Positions 51,086 through 61,990 of a stretch of DNA of 64,000 nt are shown here, in pieces. Each line of letters opens with the position of its first letter. The first letter of the stretch is position 1. This DNA comes from UBA10649 sp037130755 (GTDB lineage Bacteria; Actinomycetota; Actinomycetes; S36-B12): positions 62,001 to 126,000 of the forward strand of contig JBAXSI010000001.1 of NCBI GenBank assembly GCA_037130755.1, given 5' to 3'. Below the pieces are notes generated by a model. That model searched no databases, was not told where the DNA came from, and saw only the letters and a program-made list of their open reading frames with translations. Made by a program: the position numbers and the translations under genes.

Positions 51086-53413
51086 ATGAATCTGTTCCAG
51101 ACGGGGTTGGGGCGCGTTGTCATGGGTGCGGCGCTGCCGCTGGCCGTGATCGCTGGGGTCATGACCGCATCCGCATCGTCGGCCGCGACGCCGACGCTCT
51201 CGGCACCCAAACCGACCATTGCGCGTTCGGCCGTGGGAAGCTACACCCTGGCGCAGGTGGCCCAGCACGGCACTGAGCGCGACTGCTGGTCGGCCATCAA
51301 CGGCAGCGTCTACAACCTCACCGCGTTCATTGCTCGGCACGAGGGTGGTGCAGCGCCCATCATCGGGCTGTGTGGAATCGACGGCTCGGGCATGTTCAAC
51401 GGCCAGCATGGCAGCCAAAGCCTGCCGAACTCGACCCTCACGCAGTACCGAATCGGCGCCCTGAACGCGACGCTGCCGCCGGTACCGGCAACCACCTACA
51501 CGTTCGCCCAGGTCCAGACGCACAGCACCGCGGCGAGCTGTTGGTCAGTGGTCGGGACGACCGTCTACGACCTCACCTCGTGGATTCCCAAGCATCCCGG
51601 CGGCACTGCGGTGATCACCGCGATGTGCGGCAACGACGGCTCTGCCAGCTTCAACGGCAAGCACGGCAGCACGTCGGCTGCACCCTCAACGTCGGCGCAG
51701 AACCAGTTGGCGCAGTTCTCCATCGGCAGCCTCAGTGGCACGACCGGTGGCGGCACCGCGGGCGGAGGAACCACACCGACTCCGAACACCACCGCGACGT
51801 ACACGTTCGCGCAGGTTCAAGGACACGCGACGTCAGCCAGTTGCTGGACCGTGATCGGCACGAAGGTCTACGACCTCACACTGTGGATTCCGAAGCATCC
51901 CGGCGGAACTACCCAGATCGTTGCACTGTGCGGGCTCGATGGGTCCGCCAGCTTCAACGGCAAGCACGGCAGTGCCTCACCCACTCCGTCTGCGACGGCC
52001 CAGGCCGCCTTGGTCCCGCACCAGATCGGCGTACTTACCGGCACCACGGCGCCGGCCGCCACAGGCACATACACACTCGTGCAGGTCAAGACGCACAACA
52101 CTCAGTCCAACTGCTGGTCAGCAATCCTTGGCAGCGTGTACAACCTGACGACGTGGATCCCACAGCACCCGGGTGGCACCTCGCAGATCATCGCGCTCTG
52201 CGGCACCGAAGGATCCGTAGCCTTCTGGGGCAAGCACGGTGCCAGCAGCACAGCGCAAGCCGCTCTCGCAGGTTTCAAGATCGGCACCCAGAGCGACTAC
52301 GTGCCCGTGGCACTACCCACGCCCGCTGTGACACCGTCCGTTCCTGCGATCACCATCCACGGTGACTACACGATGGAAGAGGTGTCGAAGCACAGCACGG
52401 CCGCGGACTGCTGGTCCGTGATCAGTGGTGGCATTTACGGCCTCAGCACGTGGATTCCCGTCCACCCCGGCGGCGCGGGCGTCATCACCCCGATGTGCGG
52501 ACAGGACGGCTCGGCGGCCTACAACGGCAAGCATGGATCCGACGGTGTAGCAGGCTCGCAGCTGGCCAAGCTCCGCATCGGCAGCGTCGTCGGGGCCACC
52601 GGTGTCGTCCTGAAGAACTTCACGATCGAAGACGTTGCAGCGCACAAGTCGCCCACCGACTGCTGGTCGGCTGTAAACGATGGCGTCTTCGACCTCACCA
52701 AGTGGATCCCGCAGCATCCTGGTGGTCCCGCGGTGATCCAGGCGATGTGCGGCATCGACGGCTCTGCCGCCTTCACCGCCAAGCACGGCGGCAACGCTGG
52801 TGCGGCCGCGGCGCTCAAGTCGTACCGGATCGGCACCCTCGTGGTGAAGCAGCAGGCCGCGACTCCGGCGAGCACCAAGTCGGGCAAGGTGTACACCGTC
52901 AAGCAGGTCCGCCGCAACCACTTCGCCACCCGGTGCCTGACAGTTGCCAACCGGAACGTGTACAACCTGACCCACTGGACCGTCCGGCACCGGACGCACG
53001 TGGCGTTCATCAGGTCCGTGTGCGGCCGGAACAGCACCCGTATGTACAACAAACTCTCGGGAGGACCGGCCAAGACGACGGCGAAGCTGAAGCCGTTCTG
53101 GGTCGGAACGATGGTCTCCGCGACGGCGCCAGCGGCAGTTGCCCCGGCCCCCGCTGCAGCTCCCGCCCCGAGCACCAATGCCAAGTACACGGCGGCGCAG
53201 GTGAAGGGACATTCTGCCCCGACCGACTGCTGGTCGATCGTCAGCGGCGGCGTCTACAACCTCACCGCCTGGGTGGGCGTCCATCCGGGCGGCCCGGCCG
53301 TCATCAGATCCATGTGCGGCAGCGACGGCACCGCGGCCTTCACCAGCATGCATTCGGCCAGCGCCTCTGCCAAGGCTGCCCTCGCCACGATGCAGATTGG
53401 CGTGGTCGGTTAG
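51086..53413 (+). CDS. Secreted protein with eight tandem cytochrome b5-like domains
   Basis: 775 residues from ATG 51086, chosen because it opens a good signal peptide (VVMGAALPLAVIAGVMTASASSA); ATG 51017 would add 23 residues. Eight cytochrome b5-like repeats begin near residues 52, 138, 238, 328, 427, 511, 603 and 700. Repeats 2-6 and 8 have HPGG plus a second His; repeat 1 has HEGG plus GQHGS. Repeat 7 has HRTH in place of HPGG and Ser where the second His should be, so it probably does not bind haem. All eight keep both cysteines (DCW/SCW/NCW/RCL and xCG). Repeats 2 and 3 are very alike even in DNA, indicating recent duplication. Linkers are Gly/Thr/Pro/Ala-rich. No anchor or sorting signal is seen. 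Up to seven haems per chain are predicted. Confidence 0.87.
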   Translation: MNLFQTGLGRVVMGAALPLAVIAGVMTASASSAATPTLSAPKPTIARSAVGSYTLAQVAQHGTERDCWSAINGSVYNLTAFIARHEGGAAPIIGLCGIDGSGMFNGQHGSQSLPNSTLTQYRIGALNATLPPVPATTYTFAQVQTHSTAASCWSVVGTTVYDLTSWIPKHPGGTAVITAMCGNDGSASFNGKHGSTSAAPSTSAQNQLAQFSIGSLSGTTGGGTAGGGTTPTPNTTATYTFAQVQGHATSASCWTVIGTKVYDLTLWIPKHPGGTTQIVALCGLDGSASFNGKHGSASPTPSATAQAALVPHQIGVLTGTTAPAATGTYTLVQVKTHNTQSNCWSAILGSVYNLTTWIPQHPGGTSQIIALCGTEGSVAFWGKHGASSTAQAALAGFKIGTQSDYVPVALPTPAVTPSVPAITIHGDYTMEEVSKHSTAADCWSVISGGIYGLSTWIPVHPGGAGVITPMCGQDGSAAYNGKHGSDGVAGSQLAKLRIGSVVGATGVVLKNFTIEDVAAHKSPTDCWSAVNDGVFDLTKWIPQHPGGPAVIQAMCGIDGSAAFTAKHGGNAGAAAALKSYRIGTLVVKQQAATPASTKSGKVYTVKQVRRNHFATRCLTVANRNVYNLTHWTVRHRTHVAFIRSVCGRNSTRMYNKLSGGPAKTTAKLKPFWVGTMVSATAPAAVAPAPAAAPAPSTNAKYTAAQVKGHSAPTDCWSIVSGGVYNLTAWVGVHPGGPAVIRSMCGSDGTAAFTSMHSASASAKAALATMQIGVVG

Positions 53414-53560
53414 CCCTGAACGGTCCCGACGCAGTCCTGCCGGGCCGATAACACCAGATGAACAGGGGAGCAGGCCTGCCCGTGGGCATGTGAACCTTGG
53501 ACCGACGAGAGCGACGGCACGCCAGTGCCGCCGCCGAAGACACGACGAAAGTGAGAGCAC

Positions 53561-53911
53561 ATGAGCTCGCGCAAGACAGTGACCCGAATCCTCGCGACGG
53601 GTGCGGCCCTGCCGATCGCCCTCGCCGCCGTTCTCGCCGCGCCTGCCGCGAGTGCCGCGACTGACACCAGCAAGCCCTCCGCCAAGTACACGATGGCGCA
53701 GGTCAAGAAGCACAACAAGGCCACTGACTGCTGGTCGGTCGTCGGCAAGAACGTGTACAAGATCACCGCATGGATCCCCAAGCACCCGGGCGGCCCCGCC
53801 CTGGTCGTCTCCATGTGCGGCAAGAACGGCACCGCGCTGTACAACAGCAAGCATGGTGCCGACCCGATCTCCAAGGGCATCCTCGCCAAGTACAAGATCG
53901 GCACCCTCTAG
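53561..53911 (+). CDS. Secreted single-domain cytochrome b5-like protein
   Basis: 116 residues: a signal peptide (about 1-33, RILATGAALPIALAAVLAAPAASA) and one cytochrome b5-like domain (about 42-116) with DCW, WIPKHPGG, SMCG and SKHG. It is rich in lysine (KKHNKATD, GKNVYK, AKYKIG), giving a basic surface unlike the longer members. It could be the diffusible partner of the multi-domain proteins; that is inference. A strong hairpin terminator follows. Confidence 0.88.
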   Translation: MSSRKTVTRILATGAALPIALAAVLAAPAASAATDTSKPSAKYTMAQVKKHNKATDCWSVVGKNVYKITAWIPKHPGGPALVVSMCGKNGTALYNSKHGADPISKGILAKYKIGTL

Positions 53912-53920
53912 ACAACAGCC

Positions 53921-53957
53921 GATGGGCCGGGCACCGCACACGCGGGCCCGGCCCATC
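53921..53957 (+). terminator. Strong hairpin after the cytochrome b5 cluster
   Basis: Perfect 12-bp inverted repeat (GATGGGCCGGGC / GCCCGGCCCATC) with a 13-base loop starting 10 bases after the single-domain b5 stop codon. No U-tract. Confidence 0.7.
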
Positions 53958-53993
53958 GCCGTCTCCGCTCCCATGACGCCAGCCGAACCCATC

Positions 53994-53999
53994 TAGGCT
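53994..53999 (+). promoter_or_regulatory. -10 box of HpcH/HpaI aldolase (leaderless)
   Basis: TAGGCT, six bases before ATG 54006. Confidence 0.6.
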
Positions 54000-54005
54000 T
54001 CCCAC

Positions 54006-54761
54006 ATGACGATTCCGAGCCTGAAAGACCGATGGGGGAGCAGCCCCGCTCTCGGCGCCTGGATGTTCCTGCGTGAGCCCATGACGGCCGAGGCTGCAGC
54101 CCGGGCGGGCTACGACTACGTCGTTGTCGACATGCAGCACGGGATCGCCTCGGAGTCGGAGATGCTGGCGATGATCCAGGCCGTCGAGGCGGCCGGTTCC
54201 ATCCCTGTGGTGCGCGTGGCACACAACGACGCGACCTCGATCGGGCGGGCCCTCGACGCCGGCGCACTGGCGGTCATCGTCCCGATGGTCAACGACGCCG
54301 AGTCGGCCGCTCGGGCAGTGGCCGCCTGCCGCTACGCACCCGAGGGATCACGCAGTTACGGGCCGGTCGCGGCCATTAGTCGCTACAGCGATGACTACGC
54401 GCGCGTCGCCAACCAGACGGTCGCCTGCATCGTCATGATCGAGACCAAGGAGGCCGTCGAGGACATCGAGGACATCCTCGCCGTTCCGGGCATCGACGGC
54501 GTCTATGTGGGGCCTGTCGATCTGTCCTTGACTCTGGGGCTGCCCCCTGGCACCGACCACGACGATGCCCGATTCATTGACGCCATCCGACGCATCGTCG
54601 AGGCCTGCGGGCGCCACGGCATCGTGCCCGGCATCCACGCCGATGCCAGCCTCGCCGCCAAGTGGCGTGCTGCCGGGTTCCGACTGATCACCGTCGGGTA
54701 CGACCAATTCGCCGTGCTCAGCGGCCTGCGAGCAGACCTGGCCCAGGCACGAAATCCCTAG
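54006..54761 (+). CDS. HpcH/HpaI aldolase family protein
   Basis: 251-residue class II, metal-dependent aldolase of the HpcH/HpaI (2-keto-3-deoxy-sugar/4-hydroxy-2-oxoheptanedioate) family. It has YVVVDMQHGIAS (catalytic His), VRVAHND, AVIVPMVND, MIETKEAVEDIEDIL (metal Glu) and GVYVGPVDLSLTLG (metal Asp). It cleaves or forms 2-keto-3-deoxy acids using pyruvate; the exact substrate is unknown. It is a single gene between the b5 terminator and the copper genes. Confidence 0.9.
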   Translation: MTIPSLKDRWGSSPALGAWMFLREPMTAEAAARAGYDYVVVDMQHGIASESEMLAMIQAVEAAGSIPVVRVAHNDATSIGRALDAGALAVIVPMVNDAESAARAVAACRYAPEGSRSYGPVAAISRYSDDYARVANQTVACIVMIETKEAVEDIEDILAVPGIDGVYVGPVDLSLTLGLPPGTDHDDARFIDAIRRIVEACGRHGIVPGIHADASLAAKWRAAGFRLITVGYDQFAVLSGLRADLAQARNP

Positions 54762-54766
54762 GCAAC

Positions 54767-54794
54767 TTGCATTCCCTTAACCTTCCGCTAATCT
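54767..54794 (+). promoter_or_regulatory. Promoter of membrane protein upstream of ycnI-copC
   Basis: TTGCAT, 16-base spacer, TAATCT, then six bases to GTG 54801. One of the best two-box promoters in the window, and leaderless. Confidence 0.6.
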
Positions 54795-54800
54795 TCGCGG

Positions 54801-55340
54801 GTGCTTGGGGAACACAACACGGGGTGGCTGCGGCTTGTGCGCGGCCTGGTATTGGGGATGTGCGTACTCGCCATCTCCGTCGCCGGTCATGCTGCCGGCG
54901 GGCAGGGGAGCCTTCCTGACATCGTCTCCCTGCTCGTCCTGCTCCCGATCGCCATCGCCCTGAGCGTGACCTTGACCGACCGCCGCAGGGGAGTGGCCTG
55001 GCTGCTGGGCTACCTGCTCGCGGTGCAGGCCCTCTTCCACGTCCTGCTCACCCTGTCCACCGGCCACGCGGGTGCGCATCAAGGCTTCACCCCGACCATG
55101 TCCATGCTCGCGCTGCATCTTCTGGCGACCTTGGCGTCTGCCGTCGTACTGACCCGCGGTGATGCCCACCTCGTTGCCTGGCTTCGGTTCCTCAACAGCC
55201 TTGGCCGCAGCTATGCCGTCGAAGTCTGGACGCCGAAGTGGGTCACTGTCGCGGTGGCGATCGCCGACCAGGCGCCACGGATGCGGCGCGTCGCGACCCA
55301 GCCGTGGCAGCACCGGGGACCACCCGCACTGTCGATCTGA
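54801..55340 (+). CDS. Membrane protein of unknown function upstream of YcnI/CopC genes
   Basis: 179 residues with about four hydrophobic segments (LVLGMCVLAISVAGHAA, IVSLLVLLPIAIALSV, VAWLLGYLLAVQALFHVLL, MLALHLLATLASAVVL) and a basic cytoplasmic C-terminus. Histidines lie in or beside helices (GHAA, ALFHV, GHAGAHQGF, ALHLL), which would suit metal handling. I do not recognise a named family. Position before ycnI and copC suggests a copper-related role, by context only. Confidence 0.7.
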   Translation: MLGEHNTGWLRLVRGLVLGMCVLAISVAGHAAGGQGSLPDIVSLLVLLPIAIALSVTLTDRRRGVAWLLGYLLAVQALFHVLLTLSTGHAGAHQGFTPTMSMLALHLLATLASAVVLTRGDAHLVAWLRFLNSLGRSYAVEVWTPKWVTVAVAIADQAPRMRRVATQPWQHRGPPALSI

Positions 55341-55444
55341 TTCTCGCCGCCATCGGCGGCCCCTCTCCTGCGTCCTGAAGACGCGGAATCCGACGCCCAC
55401 TGGCGTCTCAGACGACAACTCACATTCCAACGAAAGGCTTCATC

Positions 55445-56176
55445 ATGCATGCATTCACGAATGTCCTGATCCGCTCGGTTCTCGCCGGTGCCGTCGCCAC
55501 CGCGGGCGCCGTCGCCATCGCCGCCCCGGCCAGCGCGCACGTCGGAGTCGATCTCCACGGCGCCACCGCGACCGCCGGCAGCAGCACGGCCGTATTCCTG
55601 CGGCCAGGACACGGCTGCGACGGGGACGCCACGAACGCCGTCACCGTCACCATTCCCGATGGCGCCACCAACGCCAAGGCCCAGCCGAAGGCCGGCTGGA
55701 AGCTCACCTCCGATGGCAAGACGATCACCTGGTCAGGCGGCAGCCTGCCCGATGATCAGTTCGACGACTTCGGCATTCGACTGTCGTGGCCGAAGGCCGC
55801 CGTCGGCTCGGCTCCGCAGAAGTACTACTTCAAGACCGTCCAGACCTGCAACGCCGAGATCAAGGTCACCCGGAAGGGCGCGAACGCGACGGTGACCGGC
55901 TACCTGCCGGCGTACGCCGGCCAGCAGGTGTCGCTCGACGTCAACGACATCCCGTTGACGGCACGGCCGGTGACGGTCGGGGAGACCGGCTCCATCCTTG
56001 TGGATACCACGTCGGCGAAGGTGCCCGCGGACGCGGACGTGACCGCACGCGTCGGGACGCGGACCGTGGGCAACTCCGTTGCCGCCGTGGAGGCCTGGGT
56101 CAACGTGCCGGGAGACGGATCTGACCAGCAGAGCCCGGCTCCGTCGGTGACCGTCGTCGCCCCGACAGCTGGCTGA
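55445..56176 (+). CDS. YcnI-family (DUF1775) copper-binding protein
   Basis: 243 residues. The signal peptide ends APASA, so the mature protein starts with His (HVGVDLHGATATAG), the N-terminal copper ligand seen in YcnI. The DUF1775 beta-sandwich (about 32-160) has the conserved ITWSGGSLPDDQFDDFGIRL strand. A C-terminal Ser/Pro/Thr tail of about 20 residues lacks an obvious membrane helix, unlike Bacillus YcnI. It overlaps copC by one base (TGATG). Confidence 0.86.
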   Translation: MHAFTNVLIRSVLAGAVATAGAVAIAAPASAHVGVDLHGATATAGSSTAVFLRPGHGCDGDATNAVTVTIPDGATNAKAQPKAGWKLTSDGKTITWSGGSLPDDQFDDFGIRLSWPKAAVGSAPQKYYFKTVQTCNAEIKVTRKGANATVTGYLPAYAGQQVSLDVNDIPLTARPVTVGETGSILVDTTSAKVPADADVTARVGTRTVGNSVAAVEAWVNVPGDGSDQQSPAPSVTVVAPTAG

Positions 56177-56835
56177 TGATCAAACGGGCCTTCGCGGTCG
56201 CGGTGCTGGGCTCACTGATCCTCCTGGTGAGCCCAGCGCCGGCGTTCGCGCACGCAGAACTCCTGCGCAGCAACCCGCGGAACGGATCCGTCGTGGCCGC
56301 CTCGCCGAGGACGATCACCCTGACGTTCGGCGAGGGCGTCACGATGGCCCAGACGGCACCACAGCTCACCGATGCCTCGGGTGCGGTCATACCCGTCGCG
56401 GCCGACCTGCGTGGGCCCAGCCTGGACATCACGCCGTCCCGGACCCTGCGTCGCGGACCTGCCACGGTGACCTACCACGTGCTCTCCGAAGACGGGCACG
56501 AAGTCGCGGGGGCCGTGACCTTCGTCGTGCGAGACGCTGGGCCACGCGGATCTGCCGTAGCGATCTCGACCACCCCAGCGGTACCCACGACGCTCAACGG
56601 TCGACGACCGGGCCAGTTGACGGTCTCACTGGCGAGACCGTCAACCTCCGGGCAGGTGGTCTGGACGTCAACGAACCTCGCCGAGCCGATCACGTGGCGC
56701 GTGACCTCGGACGGCAACTCGTCGGTCGCCACCGGGGTGCTGCCGCGCTCTGGGCCGTGGCAGATGGCTGCGACCCTGCAGGGCAAGGGCTTCACGGTGC
56801 TCGTGGTCCGCGGAAGCGTCACCTTGAGCCCCTGA
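56176..56835 (+). CDS. copC: CopC-domain protein
   Basis: 219 residues. The signal peptide is cleaved before HAELLRSNPRNGSV, giving the N-terminal His of the CopC copper site. The beta-barrel domain (about 26-120) includes ITLTFGEGV and TYHVLSEDGHEVAGAVTFVV with a second His. The C-terminal half (about 130-219) is another small beta-rich region I do not recognise. No CopD-type membrane domain is fused. It is probably a copper carrier acting with YcnI outside the membrane. Confidence 0.88.
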   Translation: MIKRAFAVAVLGSLILLVSPAPAFAHAELLRSNPRNGSVVAASPRTITLTFGEGVTMAQTAPQLTDASGAVIPVAADLRGPSLDITPSRTLRRGPATVTYHVLSEDGHEVAGAVTFVVRDAGPRGSAVAISTTPAVPTTLNGRRPGQLTVSLARPSTSGQVVWTSTNLAEPITWRVTSDGNSSVATGVLPRSGPWQMAATLQGKGFTVLVVRGSVTLSP

Positions 56836-56878
56836 AGCCCGCGCCATCGATGGGGCACTCTAACGCCGATAATGCACA

Positions 56879-57883
56879 TTATGACAAACGAGAGATCAGC
56901 TCACGCTCTTCCTGCCATGTGAGGCCCGCCTGCCTGGGTCGGTCCAGTCCCCTCGATCGCTCGTCGGCAAGGACATCTGCGATGGTCTCGTGCAACGGGC
57001 GCCGCACCAGTCCGGCCACGACAGCGCGTTCGTCGCTCGTCCCGCCGAAGAACTCGGCGTCCGCCTCCGGCAGCCACAGCGGCAGCGACCGTGGCCCGGC
57101 CCACGGCTCGACGCGCTCGGCGACGAGAGATTCCTCACTGGCGACCGCTTGGGCGCCGGTGAAGCCGGCGGCGTCCGCACAGGCGGCCAGTACCTCCCCG
57201 AACGGCACCGTGGCTCCCACGACGTTCACGGCGCCGCTGACGTGGGGTCCGGCCGCGACGAGCAGCCATGCCGCGGCGTCGCGGACGTCGACCACCTGTG
57301 TGCGATGCTGCGCCGCATCCGGGACCAACACCGATCGTTCGCCAGCGAGAGCGAACCTGGCGACCCAGTAGCCGAACCGATCCGACGGATCCCCTGGGCC
57401 TGCGATCAGGCCCAGTCGGGCGACGACGCTCCGCTCCCCCAGCACATTACGGACAATTGCCTCACACGCCGATTTGGCAGGTCCATACTCGGCCATCGTC
57501 GCCACGTCATGGGGCCAGGGATCGTGCACGGCGGCGTCCTCGACCTGGGCATCGGGCGTCTCGCCCGCGTACGCCGAGATCGACGACACGTAGACCCACC
57601 GCGCGGCCCGCTCCCCCAGCGCGCCGACCGCCGAGCGGGCCATCCCCGGCTGCCAGGTCACGTCCACGACCGCGTCCCAGTCCTGCTGCGCCACCTCGTC
57701 GTAGGCGTGCGGGCTGCTGCGATCCGCGCGGATCAGCCGTACCCCTTCGGGTACCGGCCCGGACTCCCCTCGCGCCAGGCAGGTCACCGCCCATCCCGAG
57801 GCCGCTGCCTGTCGCGCCAGCTCGCTGCCCAGCCAGGCGGTGCCGCCGAGAACGAGGATGGACCCTTCGCCGGATTGCGCCAT
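56879..57883 (-). CDS. NAD-dependent epimerase/dehydratase family protein
   Basis: 334-residue extended short-chain dehydrogenase. The cofactor motif is LVLGGTAWLGSEL at the N-terminus; WVYVSSISAYAG and YGPAKSACEAIV provide the catalytic Ser and YxxxK. The GGTxxLG form of the glycine motif and the absence of sugar-epimerase features suggest a reductase of the isoflavone-reductase-like kind. The substrate is unknown. AAGGA lies six bases before ATG 57883. It is convergent with copC. Confidence 0.88.
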   Translation of the reverse strand: MAQSGEGSILVLGGTAWLGSELARQAAASGWAVTCLARGESGPVPEGVRLIRADRSSPHAYDEVAQQDWDAVVDVTWQPGMARSAVGALGERAARWVYVSSISAYAGETPDAQVEDAAVHDPWPHDVATMAEYGPAKSACEAIVRNVLGERSVVARLGLIAGPGDPSDRFGYWVARFALAGERSVLVPDAAQHRTQVVDVRDAAAWLLVAAGPHVSGAVNVVGATVPFGEVLAACADAAGFTGAQAVASEESLVAERVEPWAGPRSLPLWLPEADAEFFGGTSDERAVVAGLVRRPLHETIADVLADERSRGLDRPRQAGLTWQEERELISRLS

Positions 57884-57935
57884 GCGTCATCCTTGCACCG
57901 CTGTCGACTTCGGCACGGTCGTCAGGCACCACGAA

Positions 57936-57962
57936 GGCCCCACACCCAATGGGTGCGGGGCC
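57936..57962 (-). terminator. Hairpin downstream of SHOCT gene
   Basis: Inverted repeat GGCCCCACACCC / GGGTGCGGGGCC (one A/C mismatch) with a three-base loop, between the SHOCT gene and the epimerase gene. Confidence 0.7.
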
Positions 57963-57985
57963 CTCGAGGTTGCTGGTGAGAACTA

Positions 57986-58369
57986 CTACGCGAGGGCCTT
58001 GGCCTTCAGCGAGTCGAACTCCTGCTGGCTGATCGTGCCGGCGTCCAGGAGGGACTTGGCAGACGCGATCTGGTCGGCGGGCGAGACGCTGCCGACGGCC
58101 GACTGGATGTATGCCTTCTGCGCCTCGTTGGCAGCCTTCGCAGACGCGATGCGGCGCTCCTGCATGCTCTTGCCGCGGGCGATCAGGTAGATCAGCGTGG
58201 CGATCGGCGGGACGATGATCAAGAAGATGATCCAGATCGCCTTGGCGAAGCCACCCATGGTGTGGTCGCTGAACAGGTCCATGATGACCATGAACCAGAT
58301 GAAGATGAACATGATGATCAGCCAGATCCACAGGAGCTGGATGATGAAAGTGCCGAAGTCCGAAGCCAT
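57986..58369 (-). CDS. PLDc_N/SHOCT-domain membrane protein
   Basis: 127 residues. Two transmembrane helices (LLWIWLIIMFIFIWFMVIMDLF and AIWIIFLIIVPPIATLIYLIARG) correspond to a phospholipase D nuclease N-terminal-type domain. A C-terminal SHOCT motif (PADQIASAKSLLDAGTISQQEFDSLKAKAL) follows. Such proteins are small, abundant membrane proteins of unknown role, perhaps oligomerising. GAGGAG precedes ATG 58369. Confidence 0.85.
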   Translation of the reverse strand: MASDFGTFIIQLLWIWLIIMFIFIWFMVIMDLFSDHTMGGFAKAIWIIFLIIVPPIATLIYLIARGKSMQERRIASAKAANEAQKAYIQSAVGSVSPADQIASAKSLLDAGTISQQEFDSLKAKALA

Positions 58370-58404
58370 GCGAATTACTCCTCGTTGGTGGATGCAGTCG
58401 GCAC

Positions 58405-58432
58405 AGGCTACCGGAAAGTGGGATCAGAACAA
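58405..58432 (-). promoter_or_regulatory. Promoter of SHOCT gene
   Basis: On the minus strand TTGTTC, 16-base spacer, TAGCCT; leader of about 30 nt with GAGGAG. The -35 overlaps the end of the upstream HAD gene. Confidence 0.5.
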
Positions 58433-58837
58433 TTCGGCCCGGTAGCCGAGTCCTGTCACTCGTTCCACGACACTCGGGTCGTCATCCACGATCAGGACCA
58501 CCTCATCCGGGCTCCCCACCCCGACGAGGAGGTCCGCCTTGAGGTCCGCGGCCGGCCGCCGGTCGTGGTCGGGGCGCAGGACGACCCTCGGCCGGCCCAT
58601 CCCGCCACGCTCGAGCCAGGCCTCGGTGTCCGCTCGGGTGCGTTCGGGCCGTCCCGAAACGACCACGATCTCGTGCTCCCCGGCGGCCTCGAGCAGCCTC
58701 GCCCGCCCCGCCTCGATGACGGGGTCCTCCCCGACCGCAGCGAAGAAGGCGTCCCAGTCCTTGGGCCTGGACTCCACATGGTGCTGTCGATGGGTCGCAT
58801 CGGCCAGGACCCCATCGATGTCGAACACGGCGATCAT
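58424..58837 (-). CDS. HAD-type phosphatase (polynucleotide kinase-phosphatase-like)
   Basis: 137-residue minimal HAD domain. AVFDIDGVLADATHRQHHV contains both motif I aspartates, VVVSGRPERTRADTEAWL is motif II (with a Thr/Arg pattern typical of polynucleotide 3'-phosphatase or LNS2-like proteins), and VLIVDDDPSVVE is motif IV. There is no cap domain, so a large substrate may be used. It starts 13 bases after gcvP and is probably cotranscribed with it. Confidence 0.83.
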   Translation of the reverse strand: MIAVFDIDGVLADATHRQHHVESRPKDWDAFFAAVGEDPVIEAGRARLLEAAGEHEIVVVSGRPERTRADTEAWLERGGMGRPRVVLRPDHDRRPAADLKADLLVGVGSPDEVVLIVDDDPSVVERVTGLGYRAELF

Positions 58838-58850
58838 CGTGCACGCCCTG

Positions 58851-61727
<2,877 letters not shown>

Positions 61728-61794
61728 GCGTCACCTTGACCGATCAGGCATGCCGGCGGCATACAGGGCTGACGGCCACGGTCGTGGCCGCCTC

Positions 61795-61990
61795 CCCCTC
61801 TGTTGCCCACGCATCCGCGCGACCTGAGAGCTTCACCGAGCGCCTGCCGGCACTCGGCTTTCACCGTCGGTAGGGACCGGGGTCCCGCTTTCCAGAGGTG
61901 CCTCTCCCGAGCGGTCCTGTTGCCTGAGAGGTTGTCGGGGAGATTGCTCCTTCGGCGCCTGGTTTGCCAGGTCTCTCCCGCCCGGGATCA
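61795..61990 (-). ncRNA. Tandem glycine riboswitch controlling gcvP
   Basis: The minus-strand leader of gcvP shows two consecutive aptamers. The first (about 61915-61985) has GGGAGAGACC, CGCCGAAGGAGCAA and CTCTCAGGCAA; the second (about 61800-61912) has CGGGAGAGGCACC, a GACGGTGAAAGCC bulge region, an extended stem and GCTCTCAGG. These are the conserved cores of glycine aptamers. Downstream is a 7-bp hairpin (61773-61790, CGGCCAC/GTGGCCG) that may be the expression platform. Glycine binding is expected to switch gcvP on. This is the only gap over 300 bases in the window. Confidence 0.92.

Noticed and set aside
52313..53992. Long antisense frame across the eight-domain b5 gene
   Set aside because: Its apparent repeats merely mirror the b5 repeats on the coding strand.
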